Assembly (NCBI RefSeq): GCF_018687275.1
Contig: NZ_CP061287.1
Coordinates: 1,054,001-1,118,000, forward strand
Reading direction: 5' to 3'
Length of the DNA stretch: 64,000 bases
Source: Polynucleobacter sp. MWH-Aus1W21
GTDB taxonomy: Bacteria > Pseudomonadota > Gammaproteobacteria > Burkholderiales > Burkholderiaceae
The notes under the pieces were generated by a model, which was not told where the DNA came from, did no database searches, and saw only the letters and a list, made by a program, of their open reading frames with translations. The translations under genes were made by a program, and so were the position numbers. Of the stretch, positions 53,543-61,802 are shown in pieces; the first letter of the stretch is position 1; the number at the start of each line of letters is the position of its first letter.

Positions 53543-54559
53543 TTAGTTTTTAGTCTGGTCAACCAACTTGTTCTTAGCAATCCAAGGCATCATGGCGCGC
53601 AATTTAGCACCAACTACTTCGATGTCATGTTCTGCATTCAAACGGCGGCGTGAAATCAAAGTAGGAGCACCCGCCTTGTTTTCCAAGATGAAGCTCTTAG
53701 CGTATTCGCCAGTTTGAATATCTTTCAAGCACTGACGCATTGCATTCTTCGTATCTTCTGTAACAACACGTGGACCAGTTACATACTCACCGTACTCAGC
53801 ATTGTTAGAGATTGAGTAGTTCATGTTCGCGATACCACCTTCGTAGATCAAGTCAACGATTAACTTGAGCTCATGCAAGCACTCGAAGTAAGCCATTTCA
53901 GGAGCGTAACCAGCTTCAACCAGAGTTTCAAAGCCCGCTTTGATCAATTCAACCGCGCCACCACAAAGAACAGCCTGCTCGCCGAACAAGTCAGTTTCAG
54001 TTTCTTCACGGAAGTTTGTTTCGATGATGCCAGCACGGCCACCGCCGTTAGCAGTCGCATATGACAAAGCAACATCACGTGCTGAACCAGATTTGTCTTG
54101 GTACACGGCGATCAAATGAGGTACGCCGCCACCTTGTGCGTATGTACCACGCACTGTGTGTCCAGGAGCCTTAGGAGCGATCATGATCACGTCCAAATCA
54201 GCACGTGGCTGCACTTGACCGTAGTGAACGTTAAAGCCGTGAGCAAAAGCAAGAGCAGCGCCCTGCTTAATGTTGCCGTGCACTTCTTTGTTGTAAACAT
54301 CAGCGATTTGTTCATCAGGCAAGAGCATCATTACTACGTCTGCATCTTTAACAGCTTCGCCAACTTCTTTTACTGTCAAGCCAGCATTTGCTGCTTTGCT
54401 CCAGGAAGCGCCATCTTTACGCAAACCAACAGTAACGTTAACGCCAGAATCTTTGAGGTTCAATGCGTGTGCGTGACCTTGTGAACCATAACCAATGATG
54501 GTGACTTTCTTGCCCTTAATGAGGGACAAATCAGCGTCTTTATCGTAAAAAACTTTCAT
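53543..54559 (-). CDS. ilvC: Ketol-acid reductoisomerase (NADP+), class I
   Basis: Second common step of valine/isoleucine (and thus leucine) synthesis: isomerises and reduces acetolactate. The 338-residue class I enzyme has the NADP loop GYGSQGHAHALNLKDSGVNV (about 25-44) and VGLRKDG, MIAPKAPGHTVRG, and the metal-binding helices with E and D in NFREETETDLFGEQAVLCGG and CLHELKLIVDLIYEGG. It follows ilvN by 51 bases. Confidence 0.98.
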   Translation of the reverse strand: MKVFYDKDADLSLIKGKKVTIIGYGSQGHAHALNLKDSGVNVTVGLRKDGASWSKAANAGLTVKEVGEAVKDADVVMMLLPDEQIADVYNKEVHGNIKQGAALAFAHGFNVHYGQVQPRADLDVIMIAPKAPGHTVRGTYAQGGGVPHLIAVYQDKSGSARDVALSYATANGGGRAGIIETNFREETETDLFGEQAVLCGGAVELIKAGFETLVEAGYAPEMAYFECLHELKLIVDLIYEGGIANMNYSISNNAEYGEYVTGPRVVTEDTKNAMRQCLKDIQTGEYAKSFILENKAGAPTLISRRRLNAEHDIEVVGAKLRAMMPWIAKNKLVDQTKN

Positions 54560-54610
54560 GCTCTTTCCTTGTATTGAAAATGTAATTAATGCAGTAATCA
54601 GTTAAAAAAA

Positions 54611-55102
54611 TTAAACCTTGAGGATGCGCTCTCCACGACCAATTCCAGACCCACCCGAACGGACAGTTTCCAGAATCGATGCGCGATCGATCGAATCAAT
54701 AAAGGCATCCAACTTGGCACCATCACCGGTTAACTCAATGGTGTAACTCTTGTCAGTCACATCAATGATGCGACCACGGAAGATATCGGTAGTACGTTTG
54801 AGCTCTTCACGCTCTTTTCCAACAGCGCGAACCTTGATCATCATGAGCTCACGCTCAATATGAGGGCCTTCACTCAGATCAAATACCTTAACAACCTCAA
54901 CCAGACGGTTTAAGTGCTTGGTAATTTGTTCAATAACATCATCGGAACCAAAAGTCACGATAGTCATACGAGATAAGGATGGATCTTCAGTAGGCGCGAC
55001 ACTCAAAGTATCAATGTTGTAGCCGCGAGCAGAAAATAAACCTACTACACGTGATAAGGCGCCCGGCTCATTCTCAATGAGTACAGAAATAATGTGTCGC
55101 AT
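54611..55102 (-). CDS. ilvN: Acetolactate synthase small (regulatory) subunit
   Basis: ACT-domain regulatory subunit that confers valine feedback inhibition on acetolactate synthase. The 163-residue protein starts MRHIISVLIENEPGALSRVVGLFSARGYN, a classic ACT start (key G of NEPGALSRV), and has a C-terminal ALS small-subunit domain. The length fits IlvH/IlvN. Its start overlaps the ilvB stop (TAATG). It is also called ilvH. Confidence 0.97.
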   Translation of the reverse strand: MRHIISVLIENEPGALSRVVGLFSARGYNIDTLSVAPTEDPSLSRMTIVTFGSDDVIEQITKHLNRLVEVVKVFDLSEGPHIERELMMIKVRAVGKEREELKRTTDIFRGRIIDVTDKSYTIELTGDGAKLDAFIDSIDRASILETVRSGGSGIGRGERILKV

Positions 55103-56889
55103 TAGAGATCCTCGCTACCCAAAAGCATTTCAGTAATACCCTTGCCTGCTTGAACCATAGGCCAAACGTTTTCTTCTGGGTCAGTCTGGAAGTCCATGAA
55201 TACAGTACGATCTTTTAATCGAATCGCCTCTTTAAGAGCGCCCTCAACATCGGATTTCTTTTCAATGCGCATGCCAACGTGACCATAGGCTTCTGCCAGT
55301 TTCACAAAGTCAGGCAAGGAATCCATGTATGAACTGGAGTAGCGCTTGTTATAGGTTAATTCTTGCCACTGACGCACCATACCTAGGTAACGGTTATTCA
55401 GGGACACGATCTTCACTGGGGTGTCGTATTGCTTACATGTAGACAACTCTTGAATGCACATCTGAATTGAGCCTTCACCTGTAATAGTGAAAACATCCTT
55501 TTCAGGAAATGCCTTCTTGATGCCCATTGCGTAGGGCAAGCCAACACCCATGGTGCCTAGGCCACCAGAGTTAATCCAGCGACGTGGTTTATCAAACTTG
55601 TAGAACTGTGCGGCCCACATTTGATGTTGACCTACGTCAGAGCAAATGAATGCATCACCACCAGTGAGCTCCCACAACTTTTGAACAACGTACTGCGGCT
55701 TCACAATTTGAGATGCCTCGTCGTACTTCAAGCAATCTTTTTTGCGCCACTCATTAATCTGATCCCACCAAGCAGCAACCTTATCGCCATTCTTACGCGG
55801 GCCAGCTGCCTTAATTTGGGCGGTCATCTCAACCAACACCTCTTTAAGGTTGCCAACGATAGGCACATCTACCTTCACGCGCTTAGAAATTACAGAAGGA
55901 TCGATGTCTATGTGAATAATCTTGCGCGGATGACTTGCAAAGTGTACGGTGTTTCCGATCACACGATCATCAAAACGCGCACCAATCGCAATCAATACAT
56001 CACTGTGCTGCATAGCCATATTTGCTTCATACGTGCCATGCATGCCGAGCATGCCCACAAATTGCGGACTCGTACCAGGGAATCCACCCAAGCCCATCAA
56101 CGTATTAGTAACTGGATAGCCCAACAAGTCGGCAAACTCTTTTAACTCAGGGGCTGCATCAGACAAAATCACGCCACCACCGGTATAGATGTATGGGCGC
56201 TCTGCCTCTTGCAACAAAGCAACCGCTTTGCGAATCTGACCGCTATGGCCCTTAACTACCGGGTTGTAAGAACGCATTTCCAGAGTCTCTGGATATACGA
56301 AAGGACCTTTAGCTGCGGATACATCTTTAGGAATATCAATCAAGACGGGGCCAGGGCGACCTGTCTGCGCAATATGAAATGCTTTTTTCAAAACCAATGG
56401 AAGGTCTTTAACATCTTTCACGAGGAAGTTGTGCTTCACAACTGGGCGAGTGATACCTACTGTGTCAGCCTCTTGGAATGCATCTTCACCAATAGCGTAA
56501 GTGGGAACGTTACCGCTGATGATCACCATAGGGATCGAATCAGTGTAAGCAGTAGCAATGCCAGTAACTGCATTGGTCACACCTGGGCCTGAGGTAACTA
56601 GGGCCACTCCAACCTTACCGGTTGCTCGTGCATAACCATCAGCCGCATGAACAGCTGCCTGCTCATGGCGAACAAGAATATGCTCAAACTTGTCCTGCTT
56701 AAAAATTTCGTCGTAGATAAAGAGAACGGATCCACCTGGGTAACCCCAAACGAATTCAACACCCTCTTTGTGCAATGCATGCACGAGCATCTCAGCACCA
56801 ATCATTTCTGGAGGCGCTGCATCATTATTTGTATTTGCTGTGTCTTTGTTAGCTTTGCTAGCTAAAAATTCGGCGCTGCTTGTATTCAT
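55102..56889 (-). CDS. ilvB: Acetolactate synthase large (catalytic) subunit
   Basis: Thiamine-diphosphate enzyme condensing pyruvate to acetolactate, or with 2-oxobutyrate. The 595-residue protein has the catalytic Glu in VRHEQAAVHAADGYARATGK (about 73-92), the FAD/middle domain, and the ThDP/Mg motif running from GEGSIQMCIQEL to SLNNRYLGMVRQWQ. The first 25 residues are a non-conserved Asn/Ala/Ser-rich lead. The 192-base gap to the divergent sigma gene holds a structured leader with a hairpin beside the ribosome-binding site. Also called ilvI. Confidence 0.97.
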   Translation of the reverse strand: MNTSSAEFLASKANKDTANTNNDAAPPEMIGAEMLVHALHKEGVEFVWGYPGGSVLFIYDEIFKQDKFEHILVRHEQAAVHAADGYARATGKVGVALVTSGPGVTNAVTGIATAYTDSIPMVIISGNVPTYAIGEDAFQEADTVGITRPVVKHNFLVKDVKDLPLVLKKAFHIAQTGRPGPVLIDIPKDVSAAKGPFVYPETLEMRSYNPVVKGHSGQIRKAVALLQEAERPYIYTGGGVILSDAAPELKEFADLLGYPVTNTLMGLGGFPGTSPQFVGMLGMHGTYEANMAMQHSDVLIAIGARFDDRVIGNTVHFASHPRKIIHIDIDPSVISKRVKVDVPIVGNLKEVLVEMTAQIKAAGPRKNGDKVAAWWDQINEWRKKDCLKYDEASQIVKPQYVVQKLWELTGGDAFICSDVGQHQMWAAQFYKFDKPRRWINSGGLGTMGVGLPYAMGIKKAFPEKDVFTITGEGSIQMCIQELSTCKQYDTPVKIVSLNNRYLGMVRQWQELTYNKRYSSSYMDSLPDFVKLAEAYGHVGMRIEKKSDVEGALKEAIRLKDRTVFMDFQTDPEENVWPMVQAGKGITEMLLGSEDL

Positions 56890-56905
56890 TTTCTTTCGTC
56901 CTTTG

Positions 56906-57020
56906 CAATTTTCGGCAAAAAATTGATTGGTCTGTTCTATCCCCTGCTTATGGCCTGAGTTCGAACGGCGCTGCTACCGGAAAAACCACTTCTTGAATGA
57001 GATTCTAGGTAGTAAGCCCT
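56906..57020 (-). promoter_or_regulatory. Candidate structured RNA leader of ilvB
   Basis: The ilvB leader has three self-complementary features. GCTTA (57017-57013) pairs with TAAGC (56950-56946), and directly inside it CTACC (57012-57008) pairs with GGTAG (56978-56974). A hairpin CAATTTT/AAAATTG (56925-56919 and 56912-56906) sits just before the AAGGA ribosome-binding site. Between them is a GC-rich block (about 56952-56980). A 13-codon mini-ORF with a GTG start at 56989 and stop at 56948 reads VVFPVAAPFELRP if each codon is taken literally. This suggests leader-based control of ilvBNC; I recall that ilv-associated RNA motifs have been proposed in betaproteobacteria, but I cannot assign this one. 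Confidence 0.5.
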
Positions 57021-57081
57021 ATATTCTATAGCAATCCCCTAAAATGGCTGAATTCTTACAGATTCAGGTCTAATCCATTTC

Positions 57082-57651
57082 ATGGCATCAGCCCAAGAAC
57101 TATCTGACTTTCTGAGCAATGTTGAGCAACGCGCTTTTAAGCAGGCGGTCTACGCCGTGCGTGACGATGACGCTGCATTAGATATTGTTCAAGACGCCAT
57201 GATCAAGCTGGCTGAAAAATATGGTGATCGACCAGCGGCAGAGTTGCCCTTAGTTTTTACTAGAATTTTGCAAAACCGCATTCATGACTGGTTTCGAAGG
57301 CAAAAAGTAAGGAATACTTGGGTCACCCTTTTTTCCAATATGGGCAAAAAGGCTGATGAAAACGATGATTTTGACCCTCTAGAGTCCCTTTCAGCCCCAG
57401 ATGACAGTGAAATTCACCAAGATGGGGCGCAAAAGCTTGAAAAAAGTCAGCTTTTACAGGCTTTAGAGTCAGAAATATCTAAATTACCTGTACGTCAACG
57501 AGAAGCCTTCCTAATGCGTTATTGGGATGAGCTAAGCATTACTGAAACGGCGCTGGCAATGAGTTGTAGTGAAGGAAGTGTCAAAACCCACTGTTCTAGA
57601 GCCACCCAAACATTAGCTAAAGCATTGAAATTAAAAGGAATTACGCTGTGA
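57082..57651 (+). CDS. ECF-type RNA polymerase sigma factor
   Basis: A 189-residue sigma-70 family factor with only regions 2 and 4. Region 2 spans about 15-78 (DIVQDAMIKLAEKYGD and RILQNRIHDWFRRQKVRN), and region 4 about 125-180 (LPVRQREAFLMRYWDELSIT and GSVKTHCSRATQTLAKAL, the helix-turn-helix). An acidic linker (KADENDDFDPLESLS) joins them. The next gene overlaps its stop and encodes a single-pass membrane protein that may be its anti-sigma factor. It is divergent from ilvB. The target regulon is unknown; this sigma is recurrent beside ilv operons in Burkholderiales, as far as I recall. Confidence 0.9.
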   Translation: MASAQELSDFLSNVEQRAFKQAVYAVRDDDAALDIVQDAMIKLAEKYGDRPAAELPLVFTRILQNRIHDWFRRQKVRNTWVTLFSNMGKKADENDDFDPLESLSAPDDSEIHQDGAQKLEKSQLLQALESEISKLPVRQREAFLMRYWDELSITETALAMSCSEGSVKTHCSRATQTLAKALKLKGITL

Positions 57652-58106
57652 AACACTTTGATGACCAACAACTCCAGACTCAAGCCGACCAATTTGGCCA
57701 GGCTAGCGCTGCCCTGCTCCGTCAAGGTGTCCAAACAATTCCTCAAAATATCAAAGATCGCCTATACGCAGCCCGTATGAAAGCGCTATCTGTTAAAAAG
57801 CCTGAAAAAGTACGCATTCAAAAACAAGTTTTGGCTGGATCTGCCCGCAACTGGACATCTGGATCAAACGGCACTTGGGATACCTTAGGTTGGATTGCTC
57901 CACTGGTGGTCTTGGTATTTGGCTTGATTGGCATTGCCCAGTGGCAAGATGATTCACGCATTAATGACATTGCTGAAGTAGATGCGGCTTTATTGTCTGA
58001 TGACGTTCCACCAGATGCTTATGCTGATAGCGGATTTATGGCCTTTCTTAAGTACGGCCCTCTCTCTGAGTCAGACAGTTCATCAGACTCAGTTCAAAGC
58101 AAATAA
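57648..58106 (+). CDS. DUF3619 single-pass membrane protein, putative anti-sigma factor
   Basis: A 152-residue protein with a hydrophilic N-terminal domain (1-78), one membrane helix (about 80-98, GWIAPLVVLVFGLIGIAQW) and a short acidic periplasmic C-terminus (DVPPDAYADSG and a Ser/Asp tail). It matches the DUF3619 family by appearance. The GTG start overlaps the sigma factor stop codon (GTGA), so the two are made together. Topology, size and coupling are those of an anti-sigma factor, but no known anti-sigma domain is recognisable, so this role is inferred. Confidence 0.78.
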   Translation: MKHFDDQQLQTQADQFGQASAALLRQGVQTIPQNIKDRLYAARMKALSVKKPEKVRIQKQVLAGSARNWTSGSNGTWDTLGWIAPLVVLVFGLIGIAQWQDDSRINDIAEVDAALLSDDVPPDAYADSGFMAFLKYGPLSESDSSSDSVQSK

Positions 58107-58120
58107 TCCCGACTCATTCG

Positions 58121-58762
58121 ATGTCATCAACAACTGGAATGCAAAAGACTTGTGGGCTAGCCCTATGTGCTTTTTTATGCGCATTCATTGTTAGCCCAGC
58201 CATCGCGCAGTTACCACCAAGCGCCCCACACGGAAAAGCAACAGCGATTCCTGAAAAAAAACCTGATGGGACATGGGAAGGCCTAAAGCCCGCTCAACAG
58301 AAAATACTTGCGCCACTTGAAAGCGATTGGGATTACATGCTCCCTGATAGCCGCAAGAAGTGGATTCAAGTTGCCAATATTTACCCCAAGATGACTACTC
58401 AGGATCAAGATCGTCTGCAATCTCGCATGGCAAGTTGGTCAAATCTCTCTCAAAAAGAGCGTCGCCTTGCACGTGAGAATTATCTCGCCAGCCTGAAATT
58501 TCCGGCCGAGAAAAAGGCAGAGGCGTGGTCTGCCTATCAAAAACTGAGCGATGATCAAAAGAAGAAGCTGGCGGATTCCGAAGCAAAGAAAAAACCAACC
58601 GCCGCTAATGCCCCAACACTTCAACAGCACCCAATATCACCAAAAGCAGCCCTACCTCCTGCCGTCATAAACACAAACACACCTGCAACAATAGATAACA
58701 CTGGATCTTCTGCGGAAAGCGGTTCTTCTGGCACCACATCTAGCAACCCAACAAACAATTAA
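58121..58762 (+). CDS. DUF3106 exported protein
   Basis: A 213-residue protein with a signal peptide (CGLALCAFLCAFIVSPAIAQ, cleavage near residue 29) followed by a Trp/Lys-rich helical domain with repeated short motifs: LKPAQQKILAPLESDWDYM, RKKWIQVANIYPKM, MASWSNLSQKERRLARENY and AWSAYQKLSDDQKKKL. This pattern is the DUF3106 family. The tail is Thr/Asn/Ser-rich and disordered. The alternating W..L...E/Q repeats recall periplasmic stress sensors such as CpxP/ZraP, but that resemblance is only by layout. It follows DUF3619 by 14 bases. Confidence 0.8.
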   Translation: MSSTTGMQKTCGLALCAFLCAFIVSPAIAQLPPSAPHGKATAIPEKKPDGTWEGLKPAQQKILAPLESDWDYMLPDSRKKWIQVANIYPKMTTQDQDRLQSRMASWSNLSQKERRLARENYLASLKFPAEKKAEAWSAYQKLSDDQKKKLADSEAKKKPTAANAPTLQQHPISPKAALPPAVINTNTPATIDNTGSSAESGSSGTTSSNPTNN

Positions 58763-58769
58763 GCAGTCT

Positions 58770-59306
58770 ATGTCGCCTGCTGAGCTAAACGTATTACCCT
58801 CCCCACAATTTTGGCGCCGCGTTTCATGCTGCCTCTATGAGCAACTTGTATTGCTTGGTGTAATAGCATTTACTTTTTTAGTTCCAAATCTTGGATTGGG
58901 AATGCTTTTCGGTATCTCATTGCCAAGCTGGCTAACTTTTTTATATCTATACGCTGTGTTGGGACTGTATTTTGTTTGGTACTGGACCAAGTCCGGCCAG
59001 ACGCTAGCCATGCAAACGTGGCGCGTGCGCATCATTGGTAGGGATGGACACACCCTCACTAAACGACAGGCCTTTTGGCGCTATGTCTATGGTTCTCTAT
59101 GGTTCATTCCATGCGTCTTATTGCAATGGGCTTTTCACTTAGAAAAGTGGCAAATCATTGAAATGCTTTTTGCTGTAGCGTTATTTATTTGGCCATTAAG
59201 CATTTACTTAGACCGCCAGCATGGCCTGTATCGACAGGGGCTGCCCGATCGCTTGGCAGGAACCCGATTAGTCGAGCTGCCTAAAAACCTCGTGACTCTG
59301 AAATAA
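58770..59306 (+). CDS. RDD family membrane protein
   Basis: A 178-residue protein with an N-terminal RDD-like segment (FWRRVSCCLYEQLVLLGVI, an Arg near the start of helix 1), about four membrane helices and the family motif WTKSGQTLAMQTWRVRIIGRDG (about 71-92; key GQT, W, R) followed by LTKRQAFWRYV. RDD proteins are of uncertain function; a few act in ion transport or membrane stress tolerance. It is the last gene of the sigma cassette, seven bases after DUF3106, and converges on the permease gene. Confidence 0.87.
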   Translation: MSPAELNVLPSPQFWRRVSCCLYEQLVLLGVIAFTFLVPNLGLGMLFGISLPSWLTFLYLYAVLGLYFVWYWTKSGQTLAMQTWRVRIIGRDGHTLTKRQAFWRYVYGSLWFIPCVLLQWAFHLEKWQIIEMLFAVALFIWPLSIYLDRQHGLYRQGLPDRLAGTRLVELPKNLVTLK

Positions 59307-59315
59307 TAATTTCGA

Positions 59316-61802
59316 CTAAGCTTCGCGCAGACATTCAATTGCCGTAGCCTTCTGAATCCTCTTTTGGAAGCGATATCCCGATGCCAGACAAGCTACTACG
59401 CCAAAGGTAACGCCCATGAGTAGCGCCTCACCAAACGCATTGAATTGAATTTCCATCACGTAATGACCCAAAGCCCAGGCAGCCATTCCAGACGCAAGAC
59501 CAGCTAGCACTCCTGACACTAAGCCAATCATTAATAACTCGATGTTGGCAATATTCGCCAGGGTATTTCGAGACGCACCCAGTGCCTTTAAGAGTGCTGC
59601 ATTTTTATAGCGCTCGTCCTGTGTAGCTGCAATAGCGGACATTAAAACCAAAATAGCAGCAACGATAGTGAAGGCTAAGAGCAGACCTAGGACAGATGAA
59701 AGCTTATTCAGCACTTCCTGAATTTGTTGCAAGGAAGCTGTTACATCCACAATCGTTACATTGGGATATGTTTGACTCAACTGAAAATCTAAGGATTCCT
59801 GTTTAGGCGATTGATAATAAGAAGTAATCCAAGATTGAGGTAATGACTGCAACTGAGCGGCAGGCATGATGACAAAGAAGTTCACCCGCATTGAACCCCA
59901 ATCTAATTTACGCAATGAGGTGATCGGAGCAGTAATTTTTTCTCCTGCCACCTCAAACGTCAGTTGATCGCCCATTTTTAACTTCAGGGTTTTGGCTATT
60001 CCTGTTTCCATGGAGATCTGAGGAGCATCACCCTGGATCCACTTACCCGCCAGGAGTTGATTGCCCATTGGTAATTGCTCTGTATACGATAAATTAAACT
60101 CGCGATCCACAAGGCGGCGGGCATTTTCTTCAGCATAATTATTGGGAGCTATATCTTTGCCGTTAATTTCAATTAATCGACCTCTAATCATCGGGTAAAA
60201 CTGTGGCGCAGATACGCCTGCATTTTGTAAAGACTGCGTGAGTCCCTGCTTTTGATCCTCTTGTACATTAATCATGAAGCGATTAGGTGCATCGCTAGGT
60301 ATATTGCCTTGCCATGCGCTTAAAAAGTCGGCACGCAATAAAAGAACCAGTAGCAATGCCATTAACGCTATGCCTAAAGCAGTGATTTGGACAATAGCAA
60401 GACCCGTTCTTCGACCTTGCGACAGGATCACAAAACCAAGAGCAAATCGCTTTGTTGGCATTGAACATGCGAGCCTTAAAAAACCCCAAGAGACAAATGC
60501 GAAGATAGCAATTGCAGCAGCAAAACTAAGACTAGTCCATAAAGCCAATTTCCAATCGCGCGCAGCAATCATAATCAGCCCAAGGGCGGTAAGCAGCCCA
60601 CAAGCAACAGTCCAAAATGTAGAGATATCTACACCATCAAATTCTTTGCGAATCAAACGAATCGGCGAAACCTTTACCAACCTGAAAATGGCTGGTCCAG
60701 CAAATCCAAACAGCAAGCTCCAGGAAACCAAAACACTCCAAAGAACGGGCCATATCGATACTTGCGGCAGATCTGACATCACAAGATTGCCCAATAGAAG
60801 TGTCAACAGACTTTGACCAAGATAACCTAATAATGAACCTAGAAATGCAGCAACTAAACCAAGCGACAAAAGCGTTTGACCCTGCCAAACCAGAATTGAA
60901 TTTGATTTAGCTCCAAGGCACTTTAGAACTGCACAAGCATCTGCCTGATTGCGCGTGTAACGATGCGCAGACAGAGCAATTGCAACTGCCGCCACCATCG
61001 CAGTTAACAATGCAATCAAGGACAGAAATCGATCTGCGCGCTCAAGCGTTTTGCGCATCATTGGCTGAGCATTCTCAAGGGTTTCAATGCGCACACCCTT
61101 CAGATCATCTTTTTCAATATATTGATTAGCCCATGCGCTATAGGCTGAAACCTGTTCGTCAGAACCTGCAAGCAATAGTCGATAAGTCACTCGACTGCCC
61201 AGCCCAATCAAGCCTGTTGAACTCAAATCAGACAAGGACATCATGACTCTAGGAGCAAAGTTCATAAAACCTGCGCCACGATCAAGCTCTCGCTCAAGAA
61301 CGCCAGCAATCACAAAGGTCTTATCGCCTAGCTTGATGGAGTCACCCTCTTTAGCAGACAAGCTAGCCAACATGGCCGGATCAACCCAAACAAAACCCTG
61401 CTCAGGACTACCAGTTAGCGCTTTACCTTCTGAATTTCTCTGAACGCGCAGTGAACCGCGCAATGGATACTGAGGACTTACTGCCTTAAGAGATGCAAGC
61501 TTGCTACTAGAACCAACAGTAGCCATGCTTGGAAATACCACCGTTTGCGCAATTTTTAGTTCCTTGCTTTGCGCTTCTTTCAAAAATACGCTTGGTAAGG
61601 GCTGGTCTGAAACAATGAGCAAGTCCGATGCTAAGAGTTGCCTAGCATCGAATGCAAATGCTCTTTGCATTCGGTCTGCCAAAAAACTCACACTGGAAAG
61701 CGCTGTTACAGATAGTGTTAGCGCAACAAAAAGCCAAGCTAATTCACTAGAGCGAAAATCGCGCTTCAGACCATCCAAGAAGCGAAGAATCAATTGACTC
61801 AA
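59316..61802 (-). CDS. FtsX-family ABC transporter permease (YbbP-like)
   Basis: An 828-residue predicted permease: an N-terminal helix (about 22-42), a long periplasmic domain (about 45-255), a block of membrane helices with two FtsX domains (about 260-385 and 715-820) and a second large periplasmic region (about 500-690). The layout matches E. coli YbbP and related MacB-superfamily permeases, which act with a separate ATPase (YbbA). No ATPase gene is adjacent. The start is a TTG at 61802 overlapping the SDR stop (TTGA), so the two genes are coupled. The transported substrate is unknown. Confidence 0.87.
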   Translation of the reverse strand: MSQLILRFLDGLKRDFRSSELAWLFVALTLSVTALSSVSFLADRMQRAFAFDARQLLASDLLIVSDQPLPSVFLKEAQSKELKIAQTVVFPSMATVGSSSKLASLKAVSPQYPLRGSLRVQRNSEGKALTGSPEQGFVWVDPAMLASLSAKEGDSIKLGDKTFVIAGVLERELDRGAGFMNFAPRVMMSLSDLSSTGLIGLGSRVTYRLLLAGSDEQVSAYSAWANQYIEKDDLKGVRIETLENAQPMMRKTLERADRFLSLIALLTAMVAAVAIALSAHRYTRNQADACAVLKCLGAKSNSILVWQGQTLLSLGLVAAFLGSLLGYLGQSLLTLLLGNLVMSDLPQVSIWPVLWSVLVSWSLLFGFAGPAIFRLVKVSPIRLIRKEFDGVDISTFWTVACGLLTALGLIMIAARDWKLALWTSLSFAAAIAIFAFVSWGFLRLACSMPTKRFALGFVILSQGRRTGLAIVQITALGIALMALLLVLLLRADFLSAWQGNIPSDAPNRFMINVQEDQKQGLTQSLQNAGVSAPQFYPMIRGRLIEINGKDIAPNNYAEENARRLVDREFNLSYTEQLPMGNQLLAGKWIQGDAPQISMETGIAKTLKLKMGDQLTFEVAGEKITAPITSLRKLDWGSMRVNFFVIMPAAQLQSLPQSWITSYYQSPKQESLDFQLSQTYPNVTIVDVTASLQQIQEVLNKLSSVLGLLLAFTIVAAILVLMSAIAATQDERYKNAALLKALGASRNTLANIANIELLMIGLVSGVLAGLASGMAAWALGHYVMEIQFNAFGEALLMGVTFGVVACLASGYRFQKRIQKATAIECLREA

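Noticed and set aside
56955..56970. GTTCGAAC in the ilvB leader as a tRNA T-loop or T-box-like element
   Set aside because: No tRNA fold can be built, and T-boxes are a Gram-positive feature. The surrounding helices are better described as a leader structure.
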